DNA from: a virus | Reading direction: 5' to 3' (one strand) | DNA length: 64,000 nucleotides | IMG/VR virus record: IMGVR_UViG_3300008952_003220 | Coordinates: 1 to 64,000 of that record | Part shown: one piece after another, positions 17,416-25,719 of the stretch | Layout of the letters: each line of letters begins with the position of its first letter | Position numbering within the stretch: the first letter of the stretch is position 1 | Position numbers and translations under genes: made by a program | The notes under the pieces: generated by a model | Told to the model about the DNA's origin: nothing | The model's input: the letters and a program-made list of their open reading frames with translations, nothing else | The model's database searches: none

Positions 17416-18378
17416 TTGAAAGATTCGGATTCACAAGATCTTATATTTCTAGTAGATGCTCTCAATCTATTTACTCAGCATTACGTTGCTCACCCAGCTG
17501 TTGGATCAGATGGTCAGCATGTAGGTGGGATTGTTGGGTTTCTTTACGCAATTGTTAACTTTGTGGAACAGTATCAGCCCAAGAGAGTTATAATTGTCTG
17601 GGAAGGCGGAGGTTCTTCAAGAAGAAGATCTCTTTATAGTGACTATAAGCAAAAAAGAAGGGCAGCTAAGCTTAACAGGTTTTATGAAGATGATCTTCCC
17701 GATACAGTTCAAAATAGAAATCACCAACTAAGCGTCTTGGTTGAGATATTTAAATGCCTCCCTATAAATCAGATATATGTTCCTGACTGTGAAGCTGATG
17801 ACGTTATTGGATATTTGTGCAAATATACGTTTAGAAACGATAGAAAGCTAATCATGTCTTCTGATAGGGATTATTATCAGCTACTAGATAATAAAACAAT
17901 TATCTACTCTCCAACGTGGAAGAAGCTTGTGACAAAAAAAGAGGTCAAGGAAAAGTTTAAAATATCCCCTTCAAACTTTTGTTTAGCAAAATCTATTGTA
18001 GGAGACGCTTCTGACAATATTCAAGGTGTCAGAGGAGCTGGATTCAAGACGCTTGCCAATAGATTTCCTCAGCTTAAAAGCGATGATGATATTACAATAC
18101 AAGAAATTATTCAAGTTTCAAAGACATGCCTCACTGAAGGGAGCAAGCTAAAGATTTATGAGAGAATCACATCTTCAGAGGATCTCATAAGAAGAAACTG
18201 GAAGCTTATCTATCTCGATAGCAAAAATCTATCACCATTTCAGATTGATAAGATTAATAATTCTATTGATACTTTTAGCCCTGTTAGAAATAAGATGAAT
18301 GTATTAAGGATTCTCTTAAAAGAGGGAATTCAAACTTTTAATGTAGATCGGCTTTTTCTTTCTACGCGCTACATTTAA
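17416..18378 (+). CDS. 5'-3' exonuclease / FEN-type nuclease (T4 RNase H-like)
   Basis: The 320-residue protein starts at TTG, eight bases after the recombinase. It contains the FEN/5'-exonuclease pattern: LVDALNLF near the N-terminus, RSLYSDYKQKRR, CEADDVIGYL, MSSDRDYYQLL and IVGDASDNIQGVRGAGFKTA-like helix-hairpin motif (GDASDNIQGVRGAG). Acidic residues for two metal ions are all present. It would remove RNA primers and flaps during replication, as T4 Rnh does. Confidence 0.85.
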   Translation: MKDSDSQDLIFLVDALNLFTQHYVAHPAVGSDGQHVGGIVGFLYAIVNFVEQYQPKRVIIVWEGGGSSRRRSLYSDYKQKRRAAKLNRFYEDDLPDTVQNRNHQLSVLVEIFKCLPINQIYVPDCEADDVIGYLCKYTFRNDRKLIMSSDRDYYQLLDNKTIIYSPTWKKLVTKKEVKEKFKISPSNFCLAKSIVGDASDNIQGVRGAGFKTLANRFPQLKSDDDITIQEIIQVSKTCLTEGSKLKIYERITSSEDLIRRNWKLIYLDSKNLSPFQIDKINNSIDTFSPVRNKMNVLRILLKEGIQTFNVDRLFLSTRYI

Positions 18379-18396
18379 AATAAAGGAAATTATTTA

Positions 18397-19767
18397 ATGG
18401 ATCCATACTTTAAGAGATACGGTAAGTCATTTCAAGAAAAGATTTTTCAATCTTTCTTGACAGATAGTAACTGGGCTACTCAGATGACTGATGTGATGAC
18501 ACCTGAATATTTTGATTTAAAGTATCTCACCTATTTGACACAGAAGTATTTTTCTTATTTTGAAAAGTATAAGTGCTTTCCAACGCTATCGATACTGGTC
18601 ACGATTATCAAGGATGAGCTAAAGGAAGGAACAGATGCAATTCTTCGAGATCAGATAGTTGAATTTCTTCATAGAGTAAGAATGAATCCAGATGCAGGAG
18701 ATTTAAAGTATGTCAAAGAAAAGTCTCTTGATTTTTGTAGAAAGCAGGCATTAAAAGATGCCCTGGAAAAGTCTGTTGAATTGATTGAGTCTGAGAAGTA
18801 TGAGTCAGTTGTTGATTTAATGAAGCATGCGATATCTGTTGGAACGCCTTCTACTACTGGTCATGATTTTTTTGAAGACACAGAAGCCAGATTTGCTAAG
18901 ATTAGCAGGATTACATGCCCGACTGGTATTCCACAAATTGACAAAAAGGACATATTAAACGGAGGGCTTGGACGAGGAGAGATTGGTGTAATCACAGCTC
19001 CCACGGGTGTTGGAAAATCTCACTTTTTAGTACACGTCGGTGCAGCAGCACTCAGGGTTGGAAAAAATGTTGTTCATTATACTTTTGAACTAACAGAGAC
19101 ATCTGTCGGGATTAGATACGATAGCAATCTATGTAATATTCCAAGTAATGAAGTAAGGGATAGAAAGAAAGAGGTACTTTCTAAATACGATAATATGGAC
19201 TTAGGAAGGTTAATAATCAAGGAGTACCCAACAGGATCTGCAACAGTCAATACTATTAGAGCACATCTTGAAAAACTTTCTCTTAAATCTTTTGTTCCAA
19301 GTCTGATAATTATTGATTATGCAGACATCATGAGATCATCTAGAAAGTATGATTCTCTTAGGCATGAGCTTAAATTAATATATGAAGAGCTTAGAAATCT
19401 GGCGATGGATATGAAAATTCCTATATGGACAGCCAGTCAGGCCAATAGAGATGCGTCTAACGCTTCAGTTGTCGGATTAGAAAATATGTCTGAGGCCTAT
19501 GGAAAGGCTATGGTTTCTGACGTTGTTGTCTCAATATCAAGAAAGCCTATGGAAAAATCTAGCGGTGTAGGTAGAATGTTTATAGCTAAAAATAGAGCAG
19601 GTCGTGATGGAATTCTTTTTCCGATTATGCTGGATACTTCTACCAGCCGTATTAATATAATTGACAATGCAGATGAGCTCTCTTTAAGTGAAGTCGTAAA
19701 GTCTGACAAAGATCTTATGAAAAACTTATTAAAATCTAAGTGGAATGAATTACAAAGCGGTGATTAA
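18397..19767 (+). CDS. DnaB-like replicative helicase
   Basis: The 456-residue protein has an N-terminal DnaB-type helical region and a RecA-like C-terminal ATPase. The Walker A is APTGVGKSHFL (about residues 202-212), followed by VVHYTFELTETSVGIRYDS, the Walker B-like LIIIDYADIM and PIWTASQANRDA with the sensor Gln. It most resembles T4 gp41-type helicases and should unwind DNA as a hexameric ring. No primase domain is fused to it and no primase gene was recognised in the window. Confidence 0.85.
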   Translation: MDPYFKRYGKSFQEKIFQSFLTDSNWATQMTDVMTPEYFDLKYLTYLTQKYFSYFEKYKCFPTLSILVTIIKDELKEGTDAILRDQIVEFLHRVRMNPDAGDLKYVKEKSLDFCRKQALKDALEKSVELIESEKYESVVDLMKHAISVGTPSTTGHDFFEDTEARFAKISRITCPTGIPQIDKKDILNGGLGRGEIGVITAPTGVGKSHFLVHVGAAALRVGKNVVHYTFELTETSVGIRYDSNLCNIPSNEVRDRKKEVLSKYDNMDLGRLIIKEYPTGSATVNTIRAHLEKLSLKSFVPSLIIIDYADIMRSSRKYDSLRHELKLIYEELRNLAMDMKIPIWTASQANRDASNASVVGLENMSEAYGKAMVSDVVVSISRKPMEKSSGVGRMFIAKNRAGRDGILFPIMLDTSTSRINIIDNADELSLSEVVKSDKDLMKNLLKSKWNELQSGD

Positions 19768-19813
19768 CTTATCGCAAATATTTGTTTAAAAAGAAAGTGG
19801 GAGGCTAACTTTA

Positions 19814-22270
19814 GTGGTAAGTTTTAATGATGCTATGAAGAGTAGCAAAGTGTATTTTGGAGGAGATGAGCTTTCAGCAAATGTTTTTGTTACGAAGTAT
19901 GCGCTTTCAACAAAAGATGGTGATTTATTAGAAAGAACACCAGATGATATGCACAGAAGAATGGCACAAGAGTTTTCTAGAATAGAGGAAAAGTACCCAA
20001 GCCCAATGTCTGAAGATGAGATTTATAATTTATTTAAAGATTTTAAATATGTTATTCCTCAAGGCTCTCCGATGGCGGGTATTGGAAATGATCATAGAAT
20101 TCAGTCACTTTCTAATTGCTTTGTTATTGAATCACCTTATGATTCGTATGGTGGAATTCTAAAAACTGATCAAGAACTTGTCCAGATCGCAAAGAGAAGA
20201 GGCGGCGTGGGATTTGATATTTCTACGATTAGGCCCAAGGGTCTTTCTACGGGTAACGCTGCAAAGACGACTGATGGAATTGAAGTTTTTATGGATAGGT
20301 TTTCTAATTCCTGTCGAGAAGTAGCCCAGGGCGGCCGCAGAGGCGCATTGATGTTGACAATATCTGTCCATCACCCACAGATTAAAGACTTTGTAAAGAT
20401 CAAACGAGAGCTAACCAGGGTCACCGGAGCAAATATATCAGTTAAGCTCACTGATGAATTTTTAAACGCTGTTGAGAAAAAGACAGATTTTGAACTTAGA
20501 TTTCCAGTTGATTCTGAGTCTGATCACCTTGTTAAGGGCAGAATGGATGCTTGTGATCTCTGGGACGAAATTATAAAGTGCGCACATGACTGTGCTGAGC
20601 CTGGTCTTCTTTTTTGGGACACAGCGAAAAATTTAACACCTTCTGATGTATACGACTCCGATGGATTCGGATCTACTTCTACAAATCCATGCGGGGAAAT
20701 TATTTTATCTCCTTTTGATAGTTGTAGATTAATGGTTATTAATCTTTTTAGCTTTGTTAAGAATCCGTTTACTAAAGATGCAGAATTTGACTATCAAAAA
20801 ATGTCTACCATTGTTCAGAAGGCTCAGCGCCTGATGGATGACATGGTTGATCTTGAAGTTGAACAAATTGAAAAAATTATTAAAAAAATAAATGATGATC
20901 CTGAACCTGAGAACGTTAAAGAAATTGAAAAAGACCTTTGGATGAATATTAAAAAGGCTGCTGAGCTTGGCAGGAGAACTGGTCTGGGTGTGACTGCAGT
21001 CGGAGATACATTGGCATCTCTAGGCATCAGGTATGGTTCAAAAAAATCTATTGAGATCACAGAAGAGCTATATAAGACACTTGCAGTTAACGCTTACAGA
21101 TCTTCTTGTATTATGGCAAAAGAAAGAGGTGCTTTTCCTATTCACAATCATGATAAAGAGAGGGGTCACGAATTCCTTGAAAGAGTTTGGGGTTCTGCTG
21201 CTGACGTCCATGAGATGAGCAAAAAATACGGTCGCAGAAATATAGCTCTAACGACTACAGCGCCTGCTGGGTCTGTATCAACTCTCACGCAAACGACTAG
21301 CGGAATAGAGCCTGCATATCTTCTTAAGTACACAAGAAGAAAAAAGCTCACAGAAAATGATCTAGATGGAAGAGTGGACTTTATTGATGATTCAGGAGAT
21401 CGGTGGCAAGAGTATGATGTCTACCACCACGGATTTAAAAAATGGATGGATATATCTGGACTAACAGATATTAAAAAATCTCCTTATTATAATGCTACTT
21501 CAAATGATATTGACTGGATAAACAAAGTAAATGTTCAAGCTTCTGCACAAAAATGGATTTGTCATGCAATTTCAAATACTACAAATGTACCATCAGACAC
21601 AGACATAGAGACCATCAAGAAGATCTACATGACAGGGTGGAAGTCAGGGTGCAAAGGTGTTACTGTTTATAGGGACGGCTGCCGTAGCGGAGTTCTAGTA
21701 AGCTCTATAAAGGAAAATAAGTTTAAAACATATGAAGCACCTTTAAGGCCAGAAGAGCTTGAGTGCCATATTCATCACGCAACAATTAAGGGTGAAGCCT
21801 GGACGGTAATGGTAGGACTTTTGGATGGCAGGCCATACGAAGTCATGGGCGGACTACAGAAGTACATAGAGATACCTCGAAAATATAAGAAAGGAATCAT
21901 TATAAAGCATGCGTATAAGTCTAAGAATTCTAGATACGATCTTCAGATTGGCAAAAATGGTGACGGATTTCTTATAAAGGATATTGTTTCAGTTTTTGAC
22001 AACCCTAACCACGCTGGACATACTAGGACAATCTCTCTTGCACTTCGTCATGGAGCACCTATTCAATATGTCGTCGAACAGCTTTTAAAAGATCGAGAGA
22101 TGGATATGTTTTCTTTTTCAAAGGTTATAGCAAGAGTTCTTAAAACATATATTAAAGACGGAACTGTCCCAGGAAAGACGGGATGTGAAAATTGCGGAGC
22201 AGAAGACTCTTTGAGATATCAAGAGGGGTGTGTGGGTTGTGTGTCATGTGGATATGCTAAGTGCGGATAA
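19814..22270 (+). CDS. nrdJ: Adenosylcobalamin-dependent (class II) ribonucleotide reductase
   Basis: The 818-residue enzyme would reduce ribonucleotides to deoxyribonucleotides. Seen in the sequence are SNCFVI (redox Cys), KRRGGVGFDISTIRP, NPCGEI (radical Cys and Glu), a second redox Cys shortly after (SPFDSCRL), and PAGSVSTLTQTTSGIEPAY. A Cys-rich C-terminus (CENCGAED, CVGCVSCGYAKC) is the usual class II shuttle/zinc tail. Class II requires B12 but not oxygen and needs no NrdB, consistent with none being found nearby. The start is GTG after GGGAGG. No cobalamin riboswitch fits in the 46-base upstream gap. Confidence 0.9.
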   Translation: MVSFNDAMKSSKVYFGGDELSANVFVTKYALSTKDGDLLERTPDDMHRRMAQEFSRIEEKYPSPMSEDEIYNLFKDFKYVIPQGSPMAGIGNDHRIQSLSNCFVIESPYDSYGGILKTDQELVQIAKRRGGVGFDISTIRPKGLSTGNAAKTTDGIEVFMDRFSNSCREVAQGGRRGALMLTISVHHPQIKDFVKIKRELTRVTGANISVKLTDEFLNAVEKKTDFELRFPVDSESDHLVKGRMDACDLWDEIIKCAHDCAEPGLLFWDTAKNLTPSDVYDSDGFGSTSTNPCGEIILSPFDSCRLMVINLFSFVKNPFTKDAEFDYQKMSTIVQKAQRLMDDMVDLEVEQIEKIIKKINDDPEPENVKEIEKDLWMNIKKAAELGRRTGLGVTAVGDTLASLGIRYGSKKSIEITEELYKTLAVNAYRSSCIMAKERGAFPIHNHDKERGHEFLERVWGSAADVHEMSKKYGRRNIALTTTAPAGSVSTLTQTTSGIEPAYLLKYTRRKKLTENDLDGRVDFIDDSGDRWQEYDVYHHGFKKWMDISGLTDIKKSPYYNATSNDIDWINKVNVQASAQKWICHAISNTTNVPSDTDIETIKKIYMTGWKSGCKGVTVYRDGCRSGVLVSSIKENKFKTYEAPLRPEELECHIHHATIKGEAWTVMVGLLDGRPYEVMGGLQKYIEIPRKYKKGIIIKHAYKSKNSRYDLQIGKNGDGFLIKDIVSVFDNPNHAGHTRTISLALRHGAPIQYVVEQLLKDREMDMFSFSKVIARVLKTYIKDGTVPGKTGCENCGAEDSLRYQEGCVGCVSCGYAKCG

Positions 22271-22288
22271 GGAAATTAAGGTAAAAAG

Positions 22289-22891
22289 ATGAAATGGACA
22301 AGCAGTGTTTCTCCTTTGATAAAGGAAGTTGAGCTAAGAAAGAGCCCAGTAATAATAAGAGTCAATAAATTTGACGAAGATTCAGCAAAAAAGTTTTCAG
22401 AACAGATGGCGCTGGCCCACAATACAGGACAGAAGGTAATTCCTGTTGTAATTGACTCGTATGGCGGTCAGGTTTATTCACTGATGTCAATGATTAGTGA
22501 GATTAAGCACGCTGAGATTCCAGTTGCAACTATAGTAGAAGGAAAGGCAATGTCGTGTGGAGCCATTCTTTTTTCATTTGGGACACAGGGATACAGATTT
22601 ATGGATCCAGATGCAACTGTTATGATTCATGATGTTTCTTCTATGGATATGGGAAAAGTAGAAGAGCTAAAAGCAGGTGCAGCTGAAGCAGACCGTCTAA
22701 ATAATATAGTTTACACAATGATGGCGCAAAATTGTGGTAAGAAAGACGACTATTTTTTAAAGATTGTTGACAAGAAGAAGCATGCTGATTGGTTTCTAGA
22801 TTCAGCTGAGACAAAAAAGCACGGTCTTGCTAACCATCTTCGAGTTCCCAATATAAGAATTAGCGTTTCAGTTGATATAGACTTTGAATAG
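22289..22891 (+). CDS. ClpP-like serine protease
   Basis: The 200-residue protein has the ClpP fold and an apparently intact triad: Ser89 in GKAMSCGAILF, His114 in TVMIHDVSS and Asp167 in ADWFLDSAET. IDSYGGQVYS supplies the oxyanion loop. Host ClpP degrades proteins with a Clp ATPase. Phage ClpP-like enzymes also serve as prohead proteases, but here it sits far from any head gene, between RNR and endolysin. It could redirect host proteolysis or process phage proteins; the sequence does not decide between these. Confidence 0.8.
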   Translation: MKWTSSVSPLIKEVELRKSPVIIRVNKFDEDSAKKFSEQMALAHNTGQKVIPVVIDSYGGQVYSLMSMISEIKHAEIPVATIVEGKAMSCGAILFSFGTQGYRFMDPDATVMIHDVSSMDMGKVEELKAGAAEADRLNNIVYTMMAQNCGKKDDYFLKIVDKKKHADWFLDSAETKKHGLANHLRVPNIRISVSVDIDFE

Positions 22892-22899
22892 GTGTTTAA

Positions 22900-23838
22900 A
22901 TGGCAATAGACAAAGAATTCTACAATAAGAGCTCAGCAGATTCTCTTGGATGGGAACCTAGTTGGTTTGGATGTGACTATTTTGATAGTACATTAACCTC
23001 AGCCATTAGAAAGTGGCAAAGAAAAAACAACCTTACAGCAGACGGGCTATGCGGACCTGCAACGTACAGAAGAGTCTGGACAGATCGAGAGGCTAGAATA
23101 TCTGACTACAAGCCGAATAGAATAAGTAGAAATTTTGATGCTAACAGATGGATTGTTCATAATGGAAAATTCATTCCCATTGAGTGGAAAAGAGTAGTTC
23201 TTTGGGATGAAAATGGCGGACTTGATACGAAGAAAGGCAATTACTACGACTACTCAGGAAAAGAAGAAAGGAATCCTTCATTTTTTGTTAACCACTGGGA
23301 TGTCTGTCTGTCTTCCGAGTCGTGTGCAAGTGTATTAAAGCGAAGAGGAGCCTCTGTTCACTTTTGTATTGATAATGATGGAACAATTTATCAGCTCTTA
23401 GACACACAGCACGGCGCCTGGCACGCTGGTGGTCAAAAGTGGAATCAAAAATCTATTGGTGTGGAGATATCAAATGCGTATTATACAAAATATCAAGACT
23501 GGTATGAGAAAAACGGTTTCGATGCTAGACCGACTTTGGAGGATTCATGGGCCCATGGGCGTAAGCTTGATCCTCATCTTGGATTTTATCCAGTACAGAT
23601 TGAGGCAGCCCGAGCACTCTGGAAGGCAGTCCACATTAGATTTGGAATCCCGCTAGCATGTCCCCTTCGAAACAGTCAAATGACTACAACTGTTTCATCT
23701 GACGCAGCTAAGGGAAGATTTGAGGGATTTATCCACCATTACCATCTAACAAAGAGGAAAATTGACTGTGCAGGGTTTGATTTAGAGTCAAATCTTCAAA
23801 TTGTTAGACAGTCACCTATGTATTGTTTAGATAGATGA
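22900..23838 (+). CDS. N-acetylmuramoyl-L-alanine amidase endolysin with peptidoglycan-binding domain
   Basis: The 312-residue enzyme has an N-terminal peptidoglycan-binding repeat (AIRKWQRKNNLTADGLCGPATYRRVW, residues about 32-57) and an amidase_2-type catalytic domain. Zinc ligands are suggested by FFVNHWDVC, DTQHGAWHAGG and the later HHYHLTKRKIDCAGFD. It should cleave the lactyl-alanine bond of peptidoglycan at lysis. There is no signal peptide, so it needs a holin; a candidate holin and spanin pair lie 31 kb away at 54.3-55.3 kb. Confidence 0.85.
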   Translation: MAIDKEFYNKSSADSLGWEPSWFGCDYFDSTLTSAIRKWQRKNNLTADGLCGPATYRRVWTDREARISDYKPNRISRNFDANRWIVHNGKFIPIEWKRVVLWDENGGLDTKKGNYYDYSGKEERNPSFFVNHWDVCLSSESCASVLKRRGASVHFCIDNDGTIYQLLDTQHGAWHAGGQKWNQKSIGVEISNAYYTKYQDWYEKNGFDARPTLEDSWAHGRKLDPHLGFYPVQIEAARALWKAVHIRFGIPLACPLRNSQMTTTVSSDAAKGRFEGFIHHYHLTKRKIDCAGFDLESNLQIVRQSPMYCLDR

Positions 23839-23847
23839 GGTATTTAA

Positions 23848-24276
23848 ATGGAGCTCATATCTACTCATGTGTGTAAGGGCCAGAATATCGGAATTCACGG
23901 TAATCTTTTCGGCGGTGTAATGCTATCCTGGCTTGATGAAGCAGGGGCCGTCTTTGCTGCCCAGGTTTGCGGCACACCTCGAATGGTTACAAAGTCTATC
24001 TCTGAGGTTGTATTTGAAAAGCCGGTTAGACCAGGACAAATAATAAAGATATACGGTGATGTTATCAAGATTGGTGCGACTTCAATCACAGTCAGGCTCG
24101 AAGCTCGTCGTCACAGCGTCTACAACGGATCACAAAAGAGCGTTTGCTCTATAGATACAGTCTTTGTTAGAATTGATGGTGACGGAGAGTCAGTTCCAAT
24201 TAGAACAGTTATGGGCAAGTATGTTGATAAAAGACCTGAGCCTCTGCGTAAAAAGTTCTCCAATGCACCTGAATAA
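23848..24276 (+). CDS. YciA-like acyl-CoA thioesterase (hotdog fold)
   Basis: The 142-residue protein fits the hotdog thioesterase family in length and pattern: IHGNLFGGVMLSWLDEAGAV gives the central helix with its catalytic acidic residue, and SISEVVFEKPVRPGQIIKIY and ITVRLEARRHSVYNG give the strands. YciA-type enzymes hydrolyse acyl-CoA to free fatty acid and CoA in the cytoplasm. It lies nine bases after the endolysin gene in the same direction. A metabolic or membrane-lipid role during infection is inferred; it is an unusual phage gene. Confidence 0.8.
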   Translation: MELISTHVCKGQNIGIHGNLFGGVMLSWLDEAGAVFAAQVCGTPRMVTKSISEVVFEKPVRPGQIIKIYGDVIKIGATSITVRLEARRHSVYNGSQKSVCSIDTVFVRIDGDGESVPIRTVMGKYVDKRPEPLRKKFSNAPE

Positions 24277-24279
24277 GAC

Positions 24280-24792
24280 ATGGGTGACTTAATTGACATC
24301 ACCCAGATGCTTAAAGATAAAGAACTAGAAAAGTCCCGAGAGCTTAGTGAGAAGGAGCATAATGACAAGCTCAGCCAGAATGGCTTGATCTCCTTTGGCA
24401 GGTTTAATGAGTTTCTAGATAGTAGAAAAGCTAACGTTGTTGGTAAAAGATATAAGTTTATATCAGATGAGTTTATGGATCAGTATAAAGGAGGGATTTT
24501 TGAATTAAACACACCGCTATCTGCAATGGCAGGTGAGCTAACATCAATCTATACAGACAACAAAACAAAAAAGATCATAATAGATTCGATTAAGCCCAAT
24601 CTCACTGAGATCATTGATGCACTTCAGGAAGACCTCCTCGACCTTTCTCTCTTAATATACGAGATAGAGTCACTGAACCCAGTTCCTAGCATAATACTTG
24701 ATAAAGCAGAGAATCTATATCAGATACAAAAAGATGTTATTGAGCTATATGAGATAATTGCTATTAGTGCAGGATGTAAAATTAGAAGCTAG
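24280..24792 (+). CDS. Hypothetical helical protein
   Basis: This 170-residue protein of unknown function starts four bases after the thioesterase stop. It is mostly helical and charged, with a coiled-coil-like first 35 residues and a hydrophobic helix near residues 105-130 (LQEDLLDLSLLIYEIE). There is no recognisable catalytic motif, signal peptide or membrane segment. Tight packing suggests co-transcription with thioesterase and glycosylase. Confidence 0.55.
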   Translation: MGDLIDITQMLKDKELEKSRELSEKEHNDKLSQNGLISFGRFNEFLDSRKANVVGKRYKFISDEFMDQYKGGIFELNTPLSAMAGELTSIYTDNKTKKIIIDSIKPNLTEIIDALQEDLLDLSLLIYEIESLNPVPSIILDKAENLYQIQKDVIELYEIIAISAGCKIRS

Positions 24793-24819
24793 GTGTTATT
24801 GTTTCTTATTGGAGGAAAG

Positions 24820-25245
24820 ATGTGGAAGCCGCCTAAGTCACCCTATAATTTAATTCAAGAACATCTTTGGGAAGACCCATGGAAAATCTTTGTTGCATGC
24901 ATCTTTTGTAACCTGACTAGAAGAGTAGACGCTGAGCCCTATATCTGGAAGTTTTTTGAAAGATACCCAAATCCAGAGTCAGCTGCAAGTGCAGATCCAG
25001 CTGAAATACAAAAGATGATATCAAGGCTCGGATTGTCTGAGAGACGATCTAGAGCACTTGTTAAAATGTCTGATGATTACCTCAATAAGGACTGGAAAGA
25101 TGATCCAAAGTCTCTCTACGGGATTGGAGAGTATGCTTCTGATGCATATCAGATATTCTGTGCTGGAAATTGGAAAAGCGTGACCCCGAAAGATCACGCC
25201 TTAAATGACTATCACGATTTTTTAAAGAGCCAAGCAGCTGCTTAG
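24820..25245 (+). CDS. MBD4-like DNA glycosylase (HhH-GPD family)
   Basis: Starting at ATG 24820 (GGAGG just upstream; an earlier in-frame GTG at 24793 lacks one), the 141-residue protein matches the glycosylase domain of eukaryotic MBD4 along most of its length: PYNLIQEHLWEDPWKIFVAC, WKFFERYPNPESAASAD, LGLSERRSRALVKMSDDYL, LYGIGEYASDAYQIFC. The catalytic Asp is Asp125 in TPKDHALNDYH. MBD4 removes T or U from G:T and G:U mismatches caused by cytosine deamination. Substrate in this phage is inferred. The gene ends head-to-head with a minus-strand gene. Confidence 0.82.
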   Translation: MWKPPKSPYNLIQEHLWEDPWKIFVACIFCNLTRRVDAEPYIWKFFERYPNPESAASADPAEIQKMISRLGLSERRSRALVKMSDDYLNKDWKDDPKSLYGIGEYASDAYQIFCAGNWKSVTPKDHALNDYHDFLKSQAAA

Positions 25246-25264
25246 TTAGACTGCTCTTTTTTAA
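25224..25264. terminator. Bidirectional terminator between convergent genes
   Basis: AAAGAGC (25224-25230) pairs with GCTCTTT (25253-25259), flanked by T runs on both strands, with an inner AAGCAGCTGCTT palindrome in the loop. It overlaps the ends of the glycosylase (+) and the secreted-protein gene (-), which converge here with a 4-base overlap. The structure can serve both directions. Confidence 0.6.
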
Positions 25265-25646
25265 ACACCTGAATCCCACCGACCCGACACACAGGGTCAA
25301 ACTCTTCTCCAAGGATTATATCCATGTTCATTCCTGTATCAGAGCGGGTGAAGACAAATGAGGTATCACCGCCGCTTCTGCTGCAGTTAATAAAATATAA
25401 CCACTCATCTGTCGCAGGAAACGTTTGTGACCTGATGTTCGCAGAGCACCGGGAGGCTGCAACCAGCCGATAGCACAGCTTTCTCTCCACATAGTTTCTA
25501 ACTACAGTCGCTCTTTGAGAAATTTCTTGAGCAGCTAGATTTTGCCCGCCTGAAGCTTCAATTCTACCAGACGATATGGAGATATTTTCAACATCAGTAG
25601 CCGGAGTGCTGGCTAGGATTGATAAAGATAGTATAATAGAAAACAA
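25242..25646 (-). CDS. Small exported protein, unknown function
   Basis: The 134-residue protein starts at TTG (complement of 25644-25646) behind a strong AAGGAGG, so the gene is real although it faces the opposite way to its neighbours. The first 17 residues (MFSIILSLSILASTPAT) form a signal peptide ending in a small-residue site. The mature part has four cysteines (in RKLCYRL, SRCSAN, FINCSR, DPVCRV), suggesting two disulfides and a periplasmic or outer-membrane location. I do not recognise a family. Its own promoter suggests moron-like autonomous expression. Confidence 0.65.
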   Translation of the reverse strand: MFSIILSLSILASTPATDVENISISSGRIEASGGQNLAAQEISQRATVVRNYVERKLCYRLVAASRCSANIRSQTFPATDEWLYFINCSRSGGDTSFVFTRSDTGMNMDIILGEEFDPVCRVGGIQVFKKEQSN

Positions 25647-25663
25647 ATTAACCTCCTTGTTTA

Positions 25664-25690
25664 ATACAATTGTATCACAAGGGTTGCGTG
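25664..25690 (-). promoter_or_regulatory. Candidate extended -10 promoter with perfect palindrome
   Basis: Reading the minus strand, TGATACAAT forms an extended -10 element about 20 bases before the AAGGAGG of the exported-protein gene. The overlapping ATACAATTGTAT (25664-25675) is a perfect 12-base palindrome that could bind a dimeric regulator. No good -35 is visible, as is common for extended -10 promoters. Confidence 0.4.
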
Positions 25691-25719
25691 TTTACATGAT
25701 TCTAGGGATGGGTGAAAAG

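Noticed and set aside
19768-19813. Possible cobalamin riboswitch upstream of the B12-dependent RNR
   Set aside because: The gap is only 46 bases, too short for a cobalamin riboswitch, and shows no matching stem pattern.
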